NCBI RefSeq assembly: GCF_002095575.1
Contig: NZ_MLJJ01000039.1
Coordinates: 1 to 38,026 of the forward strand
Origin: Pantoea septica
GTDB lineage: Bacteria > Pseudomonadota > Gammaproteobacteria > Enterobacterales > Enterobacteriaceae
DNA length: 38,026 nucleotides
Direction of reading: 5' to 3'
In this document: in pieces, positions 10,126 to 18,344 of the stretch
How positions within the stretch are numbered: the first letter of the stretch is position 1
How the letters are laid out: every line of letters starts with the position of its first letter
Program-made: the position numbers and the translations under genes
The notes under the pieces: model-generated
Seen by the model: the letters and a program-made list of their open reading frames with translations, nothing else
What the model was told of the DNA's origin: nothing
The model's database searches: none

Positions 10126-11241
10126 TCAGTAGAGCGGATTAGCCGGATAGATAGCGCCGAGCACGCTTTTTGCCGTTGCGCCGGTTACGGCGGGCAGATT
10201 GCCGGGCAAACCGGAGAGCGTGCGGCTGGCAAGCCAGGCGAACGCCAGCGCCTCCATATCGTCGCCGCGAATGCCCGCGGCGTCGGTGGTGGCCACTTCG
10301 GTTCCCGCCAGCAGCGCGGCGAGGCGCGCCATCAGCAGCGGATTGCGGCCGCCGCCGCCGCACACCAGCAGCCGGTCGCAGCCGTCGTTAAGCTGCACCT
10401 GGTGGGCGATGGTGACGGCGCTCAGCTCGGTCAGCGTCGCCTGCACGTCCTGCGGCGCCAGGCCCGGGAAAGTTTGCAGCTGGCGCTCAACCCAGCCCAG
10501 ATTAAAATATTCGCGCCCGGTACTTTTCGGCGGCGGCAGCGCGAACCAGGGATCGCGCAACATCTGCTCCAGCAGCGCGGGCACCACGCTGCCGCTGCTC
10601 GCCCAGCGGGCGTCCTGGTCGAACGGCTTGCCCTGGTGACGCCAAATCCAGGCATCGATCAGCATATTGCCGGGGCCGGTATCGAAGCCGCGCACCGGCT
10701 GACCCGGGATGAGCAGGGAAAGATTGGCGATGCCGCCGATATTGAGCACCATGCGGCGCTCGACCGCGTCCATCAGCAACGCCTGATGAAACGCGGGCAC
10801 CAGCGGCGCGCCCTGCCCGCCCAGCGCCATATCGCGGCGGCGGAAGTCGCCGACCACGGTAATGCCGGTGGCGGCGACAATCTGATTATTATCGCCGATT
10901 TGCAGCGTGTTCGGCGCGTCGCTTTGCGGTTCGTGCCAGACGGTCTGCCCGTGACAGCCGATGGCGACGATATCGCTCGGCTCCAGCGCCTCGCGCCGCA
11001 TCAGGGTATTGACCGCGTCGGCGAACAGACGGCCAAGGCGCGTATCGAGCTGGCCGAGCTGCGAAAGCGTCAGCTGCTGGCCCTGGCCGATCGCCAGAAT
11101 CTGCTGACGCAGCTCGCCCGGCATCGGATGGCAGTAGCTCGCCTGCTGCGCCACCATATGCTCATCAATGGCGGCCAGCACCACGTCTACGCCGTCCAGG
11201 CTGGTGCCTGACATAACGCCGATATAACGTCCTGATTTCAT
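10126..11241 (-). CDS. anmK: Anhydro-N-acetylmuramic acid kinase
   Basis: Kinase of murein recycling that hydrolyses and phosphorylates 1,6-anhydro-MurNAc to MurNAc-6-phosphate. The 371-aa protein has the N-terminal phosphate-binding motif [10 protein letters not shown] (residues 8-17) of the ASKHA fold, [28 protein letters not shown], and the C-terminal ATP-binding [10 protein letters not shown]. Start ATG 11241 is preceded by AAGGACCAGGA. It is the first gene of the anmK-mliC-pdxH run; co-occurrence with a lysozyme inhibitor fits a cell-wall theme but the genes act independently. Confidence 0.96.
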   Translation of the reverse strand: MKSGRYIGVMSGTSLDGVDVVLAAIDEHMVAQQASYCHPMPGELRQQILAIGQGQQLTLSQLGQLDTRLGRLFADAVNTLMRREALEPSDIVAIGCHGQTVWHEPQSDAPNTLQIGDNNQIVAATGITVVGDFRRRDMALGGQGAPLVPAFHQALLMDAVERRMVLNIGGIANLSLLIPGQPVRGFDTGPGNMLIDAWIWRHQGKPFDQDARWASSGSVVPALLEQMLRDPWFALPPPKSTGREYFNLGWVERQLQTFPGLAPQDVQATLTELSAVTIAHQVQLNDGCDRLLVCGGGGRNPLLMARLAALLAGTEVATTDAAGIRGDDMEALAFAWLASRTLSGLPGNLPAVTGATAKSVLGAIYPANPLY

Positions 11242-11462
11242 TCCTGGTCCTTACTGGGTGGCGGAAGTGCGATTCAACGCCTTTCAGTCTGGCAAATTCT
11301 CGCGCCTGTTTCGACGATTACCTGACGCTTTACCCGACTTTATGCAACAAATAACATTGCGCAACTTTTTTTCTCGCCTGGTTGAATTTTTGTTAGTCGC
11401 TAATAGTCTATGTTTGGCTTCACCATGTTTTACTCAGACTAAGATTAATTTGCTTTGTGTCT

Positions 11463-11468
11463 TATACT
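11463..11468 (+). promoter_or_regulatory. Likely slyB -10 element
   Basis: TATACT, 53 bp upstream of the slyB ATG. The hexamer 17 bp further up (TAAGAT) is not a good -35, which would fit an activator-dependent promoter. slyB is PhoP-activated in E. coli and Salmonella; no convincing PhoP direct repeat was identified, though TGTTT/TGTTTT copies occur at about 11410-11430. Confidence 0.45.
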
Positions 11469-11521
11469 GTTTGCAGGATTTCGCGATACACATGGCGCAT
11501 TGCTTAAGAAAGGAGTTACAA

Positions 11522-11989
11522 ATGATCAAGCGTTTCGTTGCTGTCGCACTGGCTGGCATTACGCTGGCCGGCTGCACAAATACCAGTACTCTGTCAGGCG
11601 ATACCTACAGTGCCAGTGAGGCCAAACAGGTTCAGAGCGTGTCTTACGGCACGCTGGTCTCGGTCCGTCCGGTTAAGATTCAGGGCGGCGATGACAACAA
11701 CGTGATCGGCGCTATCGGCGGCGCGGTGCTGGGCGGTTTCCTCGGCAATACCATCGGCGGCGGCACCGGACGCAGCCTGGCCACCGCAGGCGGTGCGATC
11801 GCTGGCGGCCTGGCAGGCCAGGGCGTGCAGGGCGCAGTCAATAAAACCGACGGCGTCGAGCTGGAAATCCGTAAGGATGACGGCAATACCATCATGGTGG
11901 TGCAGAAGCAGGCGGCCAGCCGTTACTCTGTCGGGCAGCGCGTAGCGCTGGCATCCAACGGCAGCCAGATCACCGTTTCGCCGCGCTGA
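11522..11989 (+). CDS. slyB: Outer-membrane lipoprotein SlyB
   Basis: Glycine-zipper lipoprotein of 155 aa, the same length as E. coli SlyB. The start is ATG 11522 with AAGGAG 10 bp upstream; the long in-frame extension upstream is non-coding. Lipobox ITLAGC gives lipidated C18. Residues about 60-105 form the glycine-zipper 2TM region (GAIGGAVLGGFLGNTIGGG and AGGAIAGGLAGQG). SlyB is a PhoPQ-regulon member that stabilises the outer membrane under stress in related species. It is convergent with slyA and shares its terminator. Confidence 0.96.
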   Translation: MIKRFVAVALAGITLAGCTNTSTLSGDTYSASEAKQVQSVSYGTLVSVRPVKIQGGDDNNVIGAIGGAVLGGFLGNTIGGGTGRSLATAGGAIAGGLAGQGVQGAVNKTDGVELEIRKDDGNTIMVVQKQAASRYSVGQRVALASNGSQITVSPR

Positions 11990-11998
11990 TCGCCTCAG

Positions 11999-12032
11999 CA
12001 AAAAAAACCGACGCCTGGGCGTCGGTTTTTTT
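11999..12032. terminator. Bidirectional terminator shared by slyB and slyA
   Basis: Stem CCGACGCC (12008-12015) and GGCGTCGG (12018-12025), flanked by an A run on the left (11999-12007) and T run on the right (12026-12032), so it reads as a terminator on both strands. It begins 10 bp after the slyB stop, and the right-hand T run touches the slyA stop. Confidence 0.93.
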
Positions 12033-12468
12033 ATTTTTCCCGATGCTGCAGCTCGAGAATGTTTTTCTCCAGACGGGCGATAAGGGTCACCATCTGGTTG
12101 ATCTCTTCGCGGCTGATGCCGGCAAGAATATCGTCGCGCGTCGCGTCGATAACGCTCTCAACCTGTTCGATAATCGGCTCCGCCTGACGCGTCAGCTTGA
12201 TGCGCTTCGCGCGGCGATCGTTCGCGCAGGTCGAGCGGGTAATCAATCCTTTCTCTTCCAGCTGATCCAGCGTGCGCACCAGCGACGGCTGCTCAATGCC
12301 GATCGCCTTCGCCAGCTGAATCTGCGACTGTTCCGGCGGCAGCTGATGAATGTTGTGCAGCGTGACCCAGTGCGTCTGCGTCAGCTCAAGCGGCTTCAGT
12401 CGCTGATCGATCAACGCGCGCCAGATGCGCACCAGGCGAGACAAATCCGTTCCAAGGGGCGTATCCAT
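12031..12468 (-). CDS. slyA: MarR-family transcriptional regulator SlyA
   Basis: Dimeric winged-helix regulator, 145 aa, that counters H-NS silencing and controls stress and efflux genes in enterobacteria. Nearly the whole DNA-binding core ([40 protein letters not shown], and the wing [10 protein letters not shown]) matches E. coli SlyA. The start ATG 12468 has an AAGGAG site 6 bp upstream. A near-consensus SlyA operator lies 16-27 bp upstream, so autoregulation is likely. Divergent from the ydhIJK efflux operon, a known SlyA target. Confidence 0.96.
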   Translation of the reverse strand: MDTPLGTDLSRLVRIWRALIDQRLKPLELTQTHWVTLHNIHQLPPEQSQIQLAKAIGIEQPSLVRTLDQLEEKGLITRSTCANDRRAKRIKLTRQAEPIIEQVESVIDATRDDILAGISREEINQMVTLIARLEKNILELQHREK

Positions 12469-12483
12469 TCCATCTCCTTATAA

Positions 12484-12495
12484 TTAGCTTGCTAG
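12484..12495. promoter_or_regulatory. SlyA operator
   Basis: TTAGCTTGCTAG; on the minus strand CTAGCAAGCTAA, 11 of 12 positions of the published SlyA consensus TTAGCAAGCTAA. It sits between divergent slyA and ydhI and overlaps the candidate ydhI -35. Confidence 0.8.
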
Positions 12496-12517
12496 CTATC
12501 AAGCCAGATTTTACACT
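12489..12517 (+). promoter_or_regulatory. Candidate ydhIJK promoter
   Basis: TTGCTA (12489-12494), 17-bp spacer, TACACT (12512-12517). The -35 lies inside the SlyA palindrome, which would allow repression. The leader to the ydhI start is about 97 nt. Confidence 0.55.
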
Positions 12518-12620
12518 ATTCTGCGAGTTTAAAGGACAAATTACAAACCCCGGGCGAAGCCCCAGCGCTTCATCTACGCTTTTTGAGACCGGCGCCAGGG
12601 TGATATCAGAAGGATGATGC

Positions 12621-12866
12621 GTGGCTATTTTTCCCTTTCATGCGGCTGGGCCCCTGACCGACCTGGTCTTCGGCGCCTCGCTGTTCTTTCCACCGCTGTT
12701 TAAGGCGGTCCTGCTCGGCTTCTTCTTCTGGCTTATTCTTCATCCGCTGCTGCGCGGCTGGCTCTACTCGGGGGATATCTGGCATCCGACGCTGCTGGAT
12801 CTCTCGCTTTTCGTACTTTGCGTCGCCGCCGGGCTTTTTCTGCTGGGACAGGGATACTCCTCATGA
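12621..12866 (+). CDS. ydhI: DUF1656 small membrane protein YdhI
   Basis: 81-aa inner-membrane protein with two hydrophobic helices (about 25-42 and 60-77) and the family hallmarks [12 protein letters not shown] and [15 protein letters not shown]. Members are regularly encoded beside a membrane-fusion protein and an aromatic-acid-exporter-type permease, as here; the molecular role is unknown. The start is GTG 12621, the only in-frame start with an upstream AAGGA (12610-12614); the nearby ATGs at 12614 and 12617 are out of frame. Its stop overlaps the ydhJ ATG by 4 bp (ATGA). Confidence 0.92.
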   Translation: MAIFPFHAAGPLTDLVFGASLFFPPLFKAVLLGFFFWLILHPLLRGWLYSGDIWHPTLLDLSLFVLCVAAGLFLLGQGYSS

Positions 12867-13720
12867 AATTCAATGCAGTAAAATATTTTTCCACGCTTAT
12901 CGTCTTCGCGGCCGCCCTGCTGGCGGGCTGGTGGATGTGGAACTACTACATGCAGTCGCCCTGGACGCGCGACGGCAAGGTCCGCGCCGAGCTGGCGCAG
13001 GTGACTCCCCAGATTTCGGCGCGCATCGTCTCGCTGGCGGTAAAAGATAATCAGTTTGTGCGCCGGGGCCAGACGCTGCTGACGCTGGATACCGTGCCCT
13101 GGCAGATTGCGCTGGACAACGCCGAGGCGCAGCTGGCCAAGGCGCAGGCCGACCTGGCGAAGGCGCAGCATGAAGCGCGACGCCGCGCCAGCCTGCCGCG
13201 CAACGTGATTTCGGCCGAAGATCTCGACGCCGCGCAGCTTAACGCCGCGTCGATGGCGGCCAGCGCCAAAGCGGCGCAGGCGGCGCTGGACCAGGCACGC
13301 TGGAATTTGCAGCAGACCACCGTGACGGCACCGACCGACGGCTGGATCAGCAACCTGACGCTGCGCGTCGGCGACTACGCCACGGCGGGCACGCCGCTCT
13401 TCGCTCTGGTCGACAGCCACTCTTATTACGTGATGGGCTATTTCGAAGAGACCAAGCTGCGCCATATTCGGCCTGGCGCGCCGGCGCAGATCGTGCTCTA
13501 CAGCAACGGCGCGCGCCTGCAGGGCGAGGTAGAAAGCATCGGCCGCGCCATCTATGACCAGAGTATCGACAGCGACAGCGGCCTGGTGCCGGATATCAAG
13601 CCGAACGTGCCCTGGGTGCGGCTGGCGCAGCGCGTGCCGGTGCGCATTCGCCTGGCGCAGATACCGGATAATGTGCCGCTGGTGGCCGGCACCACCTGCT
13701 CTATCGCCATTCAGCCGTGA
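12863..13720 (+). CDS. ydhJ: Membrane-fusion protein YdhJ (HlyD/AaeA-like)
   Basis: Periplasmic adaptor of 285 aa, identical in length to E. coli YdhJ. One N-terminal membrane anchor (about residues 8-26) is followed by the biotinyl-lipoyl-like half-motif ([19 protein letters not shown]), an Ala/Gln-rich alpha-helical hairpin (about 85-145), the second lipoyl half ([19 protein letters not shown]), and a beta-barrel part. Start ATG 12863 overlaps the ydhI stop; a longer frame from 12818 is a read-back into ydhI. It is expected to link the YdhK permease to export across the envelope; the substrate is unknown. Confidence 0.95.
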   Translation: MKFNAVKYFSTLIVFAAALLAGWWMWNYYMQSPWTRDGKVRAELAQVTPQISARIVSLAVKDNQFVRRGQTLLTLDTVPWQIALDNAEAQLAKAQADLAKAQHEARRRASLPRNVISAEDLDAAQLNAASMAASAKAAQAALDQARWNLQQTTVTAPTDGWISNLTLRVGDYATAGTPLFALVDSHSYYVMGYFEETKLRHIRPGAPAQIVLYSNGARLQGEVESIGRAIYDQSIDSDSGLVPDIKPNVPWVRLAQRVPVRIRLAQIPDNVPLVAGTTCSIAIQP

Positions 13721-13727
13721 GCGCGCG

Positions 13728-15728
13728 ATGAATCTGCACTGGCTGGCCTGGGACCAGCTGCCCTGGGTGAAGGCAGACGCCAATCAGTGGCGCTATGCGC
13801 TACGCAACGCCATCGCAATGTGCCTGGCGCTCAGTATCGCCTATGCGCTCGACCTGGATGAGCCCTACTGGGCGATGACATCGGCAGCGGTGATCAGCTT
13901 TCCCACCGTCGGCGGCGCGATCGGCAAAAGCCTCGGACGCATCGTCGGCAGTCTGATGGGCGCAGGCGCCGCGCTGCTGATCGCCGGCCATACCCTCAAC
14001 GAACCCTGGCTGTTCACCTTTTTTATCGCCGGCTGGCTGGCGTTCTGCACCGGCATCGCCAACCACTACCAAAACAACGTGGCCTACGCCTTTTCGCTGG
14101 CGGGCTACACCGCGGCGATTATCGTTTTCAGCAGCGTCGACCTCACCGATGCGACGGATCTCTGGAATCTGACGCAGGCGCGCGTCTGCGAGGTGATTTC
14201 AGGCATTCTGTGCGCCGGGTTTATGATGATGGTGCTGCCGAGCACCTCGGACGGCGAGGCGCTGATCGCCTCTTTGCAGAAGATGCACGCGCGACTGCTG
14301 GAGCACGCCGGGCTGCTGCTGCAGCCTACCGAGGTCGATAAGGTGCGCGCCGCCCATGAAGCGGTGATCAGCCAGATTCTCACCATGAACCTGCTGCGCA
14401 TTCAGGCGTTCTGGAGCCACTACCGCTTTCGCCGCCAGAACAACGTGCTCAACTACGTGCTGCACCAGCAGCTGCGCCTGACCAGCGTGCTCTCCAGCCT
14501 GCGCCGCATGCTGCTTAACTGGCCCGACGCGCCGCAGCCGCTCTACGACGCCATCGACGCGCTGATGCAGGAGCTGGCGAACGCGCAGTGCGACAAATAC
14601 CGGCTGGCGCGGATCCTGCGCAGCGTCACCCCCGCCGCCGACGGCGACTACCGCCAGCGCGCCTTTTGTCAGCGGCTGCGCTACTTCTGCTGGATGTACC
14701 TCAACGTCAGCCGCTGGATCCGCCTGCTGGCCCGTGCCGACGCCGATACCCGCTTTCAGCCGCCGCCCGTGCCCGCGCTGGCGCGGGAGAGCGACAGCGC
14801 CGAAGCCGGCTGGAGCGCGCTGCGCACCTTTTGCGCCGTCGTGGCGGGCTGCGCCTTCTGGATCACCACGCAATGGTCGGCCGGCGCGGCGGCGCTAACC
14901 CTGACCGCCATCGCCTGCGTGCTCTACTCGTCTGCACCCTCGCCCAGCGGCAGCGTCACCCTGCTGCTGAAAACCCTGCTCTGGCTGTCGCTGTTCAGCT
15001 TTGTGATGAAGTTCGGCCTGATGGTGCAGATCTCCCAGCTGTGGCAGTTTCTGCTGTTTTTGTTTCCGCTGCTGCTGACGCTGCAGCTGTTTAAGCTGCA
15101 GCAAAAGCAGCGCGCCGCGCTCTGGGGCCAGTTTATTGTTTTTATGGGCTCGTTTATCGCGGTGACCAACCCGCCGAGCTGGGATTACGCTGACTTTCTT
15201 AACGACAATATTGCCAAAGTGTGCGGCGTGATGCTCGCCTGGCTGGCGTTTCAGATCCTGCGCCCCAGCTCCGACGCGCGCCGCAGCCGCCGCCATATCC
15301 GCGCGCTGCGCCTGGCGTTTCTCGACCAGCTGCGCCGCCGTCCGCGCCTGAGCGAAAGCCGCTTCGAATCGCAGATCTACCATCGTATCAGCCAGCTGAG
15401 CAGCAGCCGCGACGAGCAGGCGCGCGTCTGGCTGCTGCGCTGGGGCGTCGTGCTGCTCAACTGTTCGCATATCGTCTGGCAGCTGCGCGACTGGCAGCCT
15501 GCGTCAACCGCGCTGGCGCAGATGCGCGAGGCGAGCCTGCAGGATTTGCAGCGCATCATCAGCGCGCGCGGCGTGCGGCACAGCTCGCTCGATCGGACGC
15601 TGACGACGCTGGAGGAGACGATCCGCCAGCTGGTGGCGGAGGACGATACGGAGGCGAACACGCTGGCGGGTATTTTATGGCGGCTGCGCTGTTCGCTGGC
15701 GCAGCTGAAACAGGCGGTGCCGGAATAG
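13728..15728 (+). CDS. ydhK: FUSC-family efflux permease YdhK
   Basis: Inner-membrane protein of 666 aa (E. coli YdhK 670) of the fusaric-acid-resistance / aromatic acid exporter family. Two membrane clusters are visible, at about residues 25-175 and 370-520, each followed by a long soluble helical segment, typical of FUSC proteins. The start is ATG 13728 ([13 protein letters not shown]), 7 bp after ydhJ; the open frame from 13554 overlaps ydhJ and is not used. Last gene of ydhIJK; its TAG stop directly abuts the convergent lipoprotein gene (TAGCTA). Substrate unknown; SlyA linkage suggests a stress-related compound. Confidence 0.94.
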   Translation: MNLHWLAWDQLPWVKADANQWRYALRNAIAMCLALSIAYALDLDEPYWAMTSAAVISFPTVGGAIGKSLGRIVGSLMGAGAALLIAGHTLNEPWLFTFFIAGWLAFCTGIANHYQNNVAYAFSLAGYTAAIIVFSSVDLTDATDLWNLTQARVCEVISGILCAGFMMMVLPSTSDGEALIASLQKMHARLLEHAGLLLQPTEVDKVRAAHEAVISQILTMNLLRIQAFWSHYRFRRQNNVLNYVLHQQLRLTSVLSSLRRMLLNWPDAPQPLYDAIDALMQELANAQCDKYRLARILRSVTPAADGDYRQRAFCQRLRYFCWMYLNVSRWIRLLARADADTRFQPPPVPALARESDSAEAGWSALRTFCAVVAGCAFWITTQWSAGAAALTLTAIACVLYSSAPSPSGSVTLLLKTLLWLSLFSFVMKFGLMVQISQLWQFLLFLFPLLLTLQLFKLQQKQRAALWGQFIVFMGSFIAVTNPPSWDYADFLNDNIAKVCGVMLAWLAFQILRPSSDARRSRRHIRALRLAFLDQLRRRPRLSESRFESQIYHRISQLSSSRDEQARVWLLRWGVVLLNCSHIVWQLRDWQPASTALAQMREASLQDLQRIISARGVRHSSLDRTLTTLEETIRQLVAEDDTEANTLAGILWRLRCSLAQLKQAVPE

Positions 15729-16196
15729 CTATTTGCAGTACTGCAGCTGCTGGCGGTCGAAATCGGCCTGCAGCTGCGCCAGGGTCTTACGCTGCTCGAA
15801 ACGGGTTTTATCGTTAGCGGACATCGGCTCAATCACCAGCTCGCGCTCTTCAGGCGAATAGATAAAACGCCGGCGGATTTCGCTGCCGGTAAAGCTCTTG
15901 CCGATAATGCTGCCGCACACCATGGTCATGCTGGTGCGGTAGATCGCCGTTTGCTCAAAGTTGGTTTCGGTGGCGCTGCGCAAGATATCCTGGCAGCCCT
16001 TCTCTTCAAGCCGTTTGCGCGTGCTGTGGCTCAACCATTCGCGTCCTTTCGCGATGGACTCGCACTCGGCGCGCGCCGGGCTGGCGTCGATAGTGCGCTG
16101 AAGCTGACGTCCTGCTTCCGTCCTGAGCTGGGTTTCATTGGGTTGATCGCAGCCCGCCAGCAGCAGACAGAGCAGCAGTGCGCCCGTTTTCTTCAT
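15729..16196 (-). CDS. Unrecognised small lipoprotein
   Basis: 155-aa precursor with a clear type II signal peptide (MKKTGALLLCLLLAGC), lipidated at C16. The mature part is charged and helical with four more cysteines (C45, C68, C94, C154), enough for two periplasmic disulfides, and a central stretch YRTSMTMVCGSIIGKSFTG. I do not recognise a family. The start ATG 16196 has GGAG upstream; an in-frame extension to 16247 would spoil the signal peptide. It has its own promoter-like sequence (16229-16257), and E. coli has no counterpart between ydhK and sodC. Probably outer-membrane anchored, because Asp at +2 could instead mean inner-membrane retention: the residue after C16 is D, the Lol-avoidance signal, so inner-membrane location should be considered. 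Confidence 0.8.
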   Translation of the reverse strand: MKKTGALLLCLLLAGCDQPNETQLRTEAGRQLQRTIDASPARAECESIAKGREWLSHSTRKRLEEKGCQDILRSATETNFEQTAIYRTSMTMVCGSIIGKSFTGSEIRRRFIYSPEERELVIEPMSANDKTRFEQRKTLAQLQADFDRQQLQYCK

Positions 16197-16228
16197 TCCT
16201 TCTCTCCTTTGATCGCACCAGATGAAAG

Positions 16229-16257
16229 TGTATAGAATCAGTATCATAGGCGGTAAA
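16229..16257 (-). promoter_or_regulatory. Candidate promoter of the lipoprotein gene
   Basis: On the minus strand TTTACC (16257-16252), 17-bp spacer, TATACA (16234-16229), about 33 bp upstream of the ATG at 16196. Confidence 0.5.
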
Positions 16258-16293
16258 TCATCAGGAGAACATAGCCGGAAAGTAAACTAAGCG

Positions 16294-16320
16294 TTAATAA
16301 AACGGCTCCATAAGGAGCCG
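16294..16320 (-). terminator. sodC intrinsic terminator
   Basis: On the minus strand CGGCTCC-TTAT-GGAGCCG (16320 to 16303) followed by TTTTATTAA, 15 bp after the sodC stop. Confidence 0.85.
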
Positions 16321-16335
16321 TCGGTTAAGGAACCA

Positions 16336-16857
16336 CTAGATCACGCCGCAGGCGTAGCGCCCGCCGCCGCCGCCAAGCGGCTGCGGATGATCGGCGTGGT
16401 TGTCGCCGCCGATATGCACCATTAACGCTTTGCCCTTGATCTCGTCCAGGGATTTCAGCCGCGGCGCCAGCACCGGATAGTCGGCGCTGCCCTTCTCATC
16501 AACGTAGATCGCCGGCAGATCGCCGAGGTGTCCCTCGCCGTAAGGACCAAGGTGCTTACCGGTTTTTTGCGGATCGAGATGGCCGCCCGCCGCGCCCGCC
16601 GCCACCGTTTTGCCTTCAGAGACGCCGGGTTCGCAGCTGCCGTTGGCGTGAACATGAAAGCCGTGCACGCCGGGCGTCAGGCCGTTCAGCTTCGGCGTAA
16701 ACAGCAGACCATATTTCGTCTGCTCGACATCGACCGTGCCGATCGCCTCGCCGATGCCCTCGGCGCTCACTTTATGCAGTGTGACCTCTTGCGCCAGCGC
16801 GTTGCCGGCAAGGCCGCCGCTTATCGCAAACAGACATGCTAAGACCGATTTTTTCAT
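16336..16857 (-). CDS. sodC: Periplasmic Cu/Zn superoxide dismutase
   Basis: Detoxifies superoxide in the periplasm. The 173-aa precursor has a signal peptide ending ALA (cleavage after about residue 22). Metal ligands are visible: copper His in HVH (H68, H70), bridging/zinc His H93, H102, H110 and zinc Asp D113, with the copper His of MVHIGGDNH near the end; C75 and the cysteine in RYACG form the conserved disulfide. The start ATG 16857 matches E. coli; the longer frame to 16989 runs into ydhF. Transcribed after ydhF with an 86-bp gap. It is the only superoxide dismutase gene in this window. Confidence 0.96.
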   Translation of the reverse strand: MKKSVLACLFAISGGLAGNALAQEVTLHKVSAEGIGEAIGTVDVEQTKYGLLFTPKLNGLTPGVHGFHVHANGSCEPGVSEGKTVAAGAAGGHLDPQKTGKHLGPYGEGHLGDLPAIYVDEKGSADYPVLAPRLKSLDEIKGKALMVHIGGDNHADHPQPLGGGGGRYACGVI

Positions 16858-16943
16858 TATCGCTTGCCTCTTATCTCCCACAGGGTGTGATAAGCCTGGC
16901 CGCAATTTCCGATCTGCGCCGCTGTTTGACACAGCTTTACGCT

Positions 16944-17840
16944 TCAGGGCACATCGTAACCCAGCGCCGCTTTGCGGATGCGGAACCACTGCTGGCGATC
17001 CAGCTTAACCTCAAGCGCCGCCACCGCTTCGCTGACGCGTTCAGGATTGCCGGAACCGACGATCGGCAGCGGCTGGCTCGGCAGCGCCAGCACCCAGGCG
17101 TAGACCACCTGCGCCAGGCTAGCGGCGCCGGTTTCGAGACGCACCTGTTCCAGTTCGTCGCGCAGCGGCTGATAGTGCGGATCCTGAAACAGCTCGCCGC
17201 CGCCCAGACAGGACCACGCCATTGGCCGCAGGCGCAGCTGCTGGCACTGATCGAGGGTGCCGTCCAGCAGCACGTTTTGCTGAATCGGCGAAATTTCCAC
17301 CTGATTGGTGGTCAGCGTAAAGGGCAGACGCGACTGCAGCAGCGCGAACTGCGACGGCGTGAAGTTCGACACGCCGAAGTGGAGCACTTTACCGCTCTGA
17401 TGCAGCGCCAGAAACGCCTCGGCCACCTCATCGGCGTTCATCAGCGGATCGGGACGATGGATCAGCAGCAGGTCGAGCCGGTCGGTGGCGAAATGGCGCA
17501 GCGAATTTTCCGCGCTCTGCACGATGTGCGCTTTGTCGGTGATGTAGTGCCCAATGCGATGTTCCGGCTTCGCGCGCGTGGCGATGCCGCATTTGGTGAC
17601 GATCTGCAGACGATCGCGCAGGCCGGGCGACAGCTTCAGCGCCTCGCCAAAAGCGGCTTCGCAGCGGTAGTCGCCATAGATATCGGCGTGATCCACCGTG
17701 GTGATGCCTAATGAGAGGTGGTGTTCGATAAAGCTGACGCGCTGTTGCGGGGTCATTCCCCACTCCATCAGGCGCCAGTACCCCATGATCAGAGGAGAGA
17801 AAGCGGGGCCCTGCGGCGAGATCTGTTGCGCTTGTAGCAT
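16944..17840 (-). CDS. ydhF: Aldo/keto reductase YdhF
   Basis: NADPH-dependent oxidoreductase of the AKR superfamily, 298 aa, same length as E. coli YdhF. The catalytic tetrad is visible as D50, Y55, K83 and H128 (in VDHADIYG, VTKCG, LLLIHRPDP). Coenzyme-binding segments SNFTPSQF and LPIVGSGNPERV are conserved, and the C-terminus RKAALGYDVP matches exactly. The cellular substrate is not known. It lies between ydhL and sodC on the same strand. Confidence 0.95.
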   Translation of the reverse strand: MLQAQQISPQGPAFSPLIMGYWRLMEWGMTPQQRVSFIEHHLSLGITTVDHADIYGDYRCEAAFGEALKLSPGLRDRLQIVTKCGIATRAKPEHRIGHYITDKAHIVQSAENSLRHFATDRLDLLLIHRPDPLMNADEVAEAFLALHQSGKVLHFGVSNFTPSQFALLQSRLPFTLTTNQVEISPIQQNVLLDGTLDQCQQLRLRPMAWSCLGGGELFQDPHYQPLRDELEQVRLETGAASLAQVVYAWVLALPSQPLPIVGSGNPERVSEAVAALEVKLDRQQWFRIRKAALGYDVP

Positions 17841-17897
17841 AGTGATATCCCTGTGTGTGCTCTTTCAGTCAGTGTCAGGGAGTATAACGAAAAGCGC

Positions 17898-18137
17898 TCA
17901 GAACAGGGATGGCTGCTGCGGTTCGGCATCGTCTTCCTGTTTCTGCTGGCGCAGCAGACGCAGGCGGCGCTGATGGCACAGGCGCAGCACGTCGCGCTTC
18001 TGCGCGTCGCTGAATTTCATCCAGTTGAAGCGCTCTTCCCGGCTGCGCAGGCAGCCGAGGCAGTAGCCGCGCGCATCCACCTGGCAGATGCCGCGACAGG
18101 GACTGGGTACCGGGAAAAACTCAAGTTGCTCCGCCAC
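17898..18137 (-). CDS. ydhL: DUF1289 small cysteine-motif protein YdhL
   Basis: 79-aa protein with the family pattern S-P-C-R-G-I-C-x(5)-G-Y-C-x-G-C-x-R-S-R-E-E, four cysteines in a putative metal-binding knuckle, and a C-terminal QQPSLF. Nearly identical in layout to E. coli YdhL, also 79 aa. The start is GTG 18137 with GGAG upstream, agreeing with MAEQLEFFPV. Function unknown. First gene of the ydhL-ydhF-sodC run. Confidence 0.92.
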   Translation of the reverse strand: MAEQLEFFPVPSPCRGICQVDARGYCLGCLRSREERFNWMKFSDAQKRDVLRLCHQRRLRLLRQQKQEDDAEPQQPSLF

Positions 18138-18278
18138 AGGCTCTCCACATCGCTGATGATCTCCTTTAAAGATAGCTCAAGGCGCAAGCCTTTCTCACTG
18201 CGACCCGCGTGTCTCGTCACTAAATGTAACTAATTAGTTTGGCTAAACTGATAATTCCGCGCATAGTGTTGAGCCTTT

Positions 18279-18295
18279 GTTAAGGTTTTCCCAAG
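18279..18295 (+). promoter_or_regulatory. PmrA-box-like direct repeat upstream of eptA
   Basis: GTTAAG-N5-CCCAAG, matching the PmrA consensus CTTAAG-N5-CTTAAG at 5/6 and 4/6 positions with exact spacing, 50 bp before the eptA ATG. eptA (pmrC) is PmrAB-activated in other enterobacteria. The second half-site is weak, so this is only a candidate. Confidence 0.35.
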
Positions 18296-18344
18296 TTATT
18301 AGCTTTATTCTCTTTTGGCGATAAATTGTTTTTACTGGATACTC

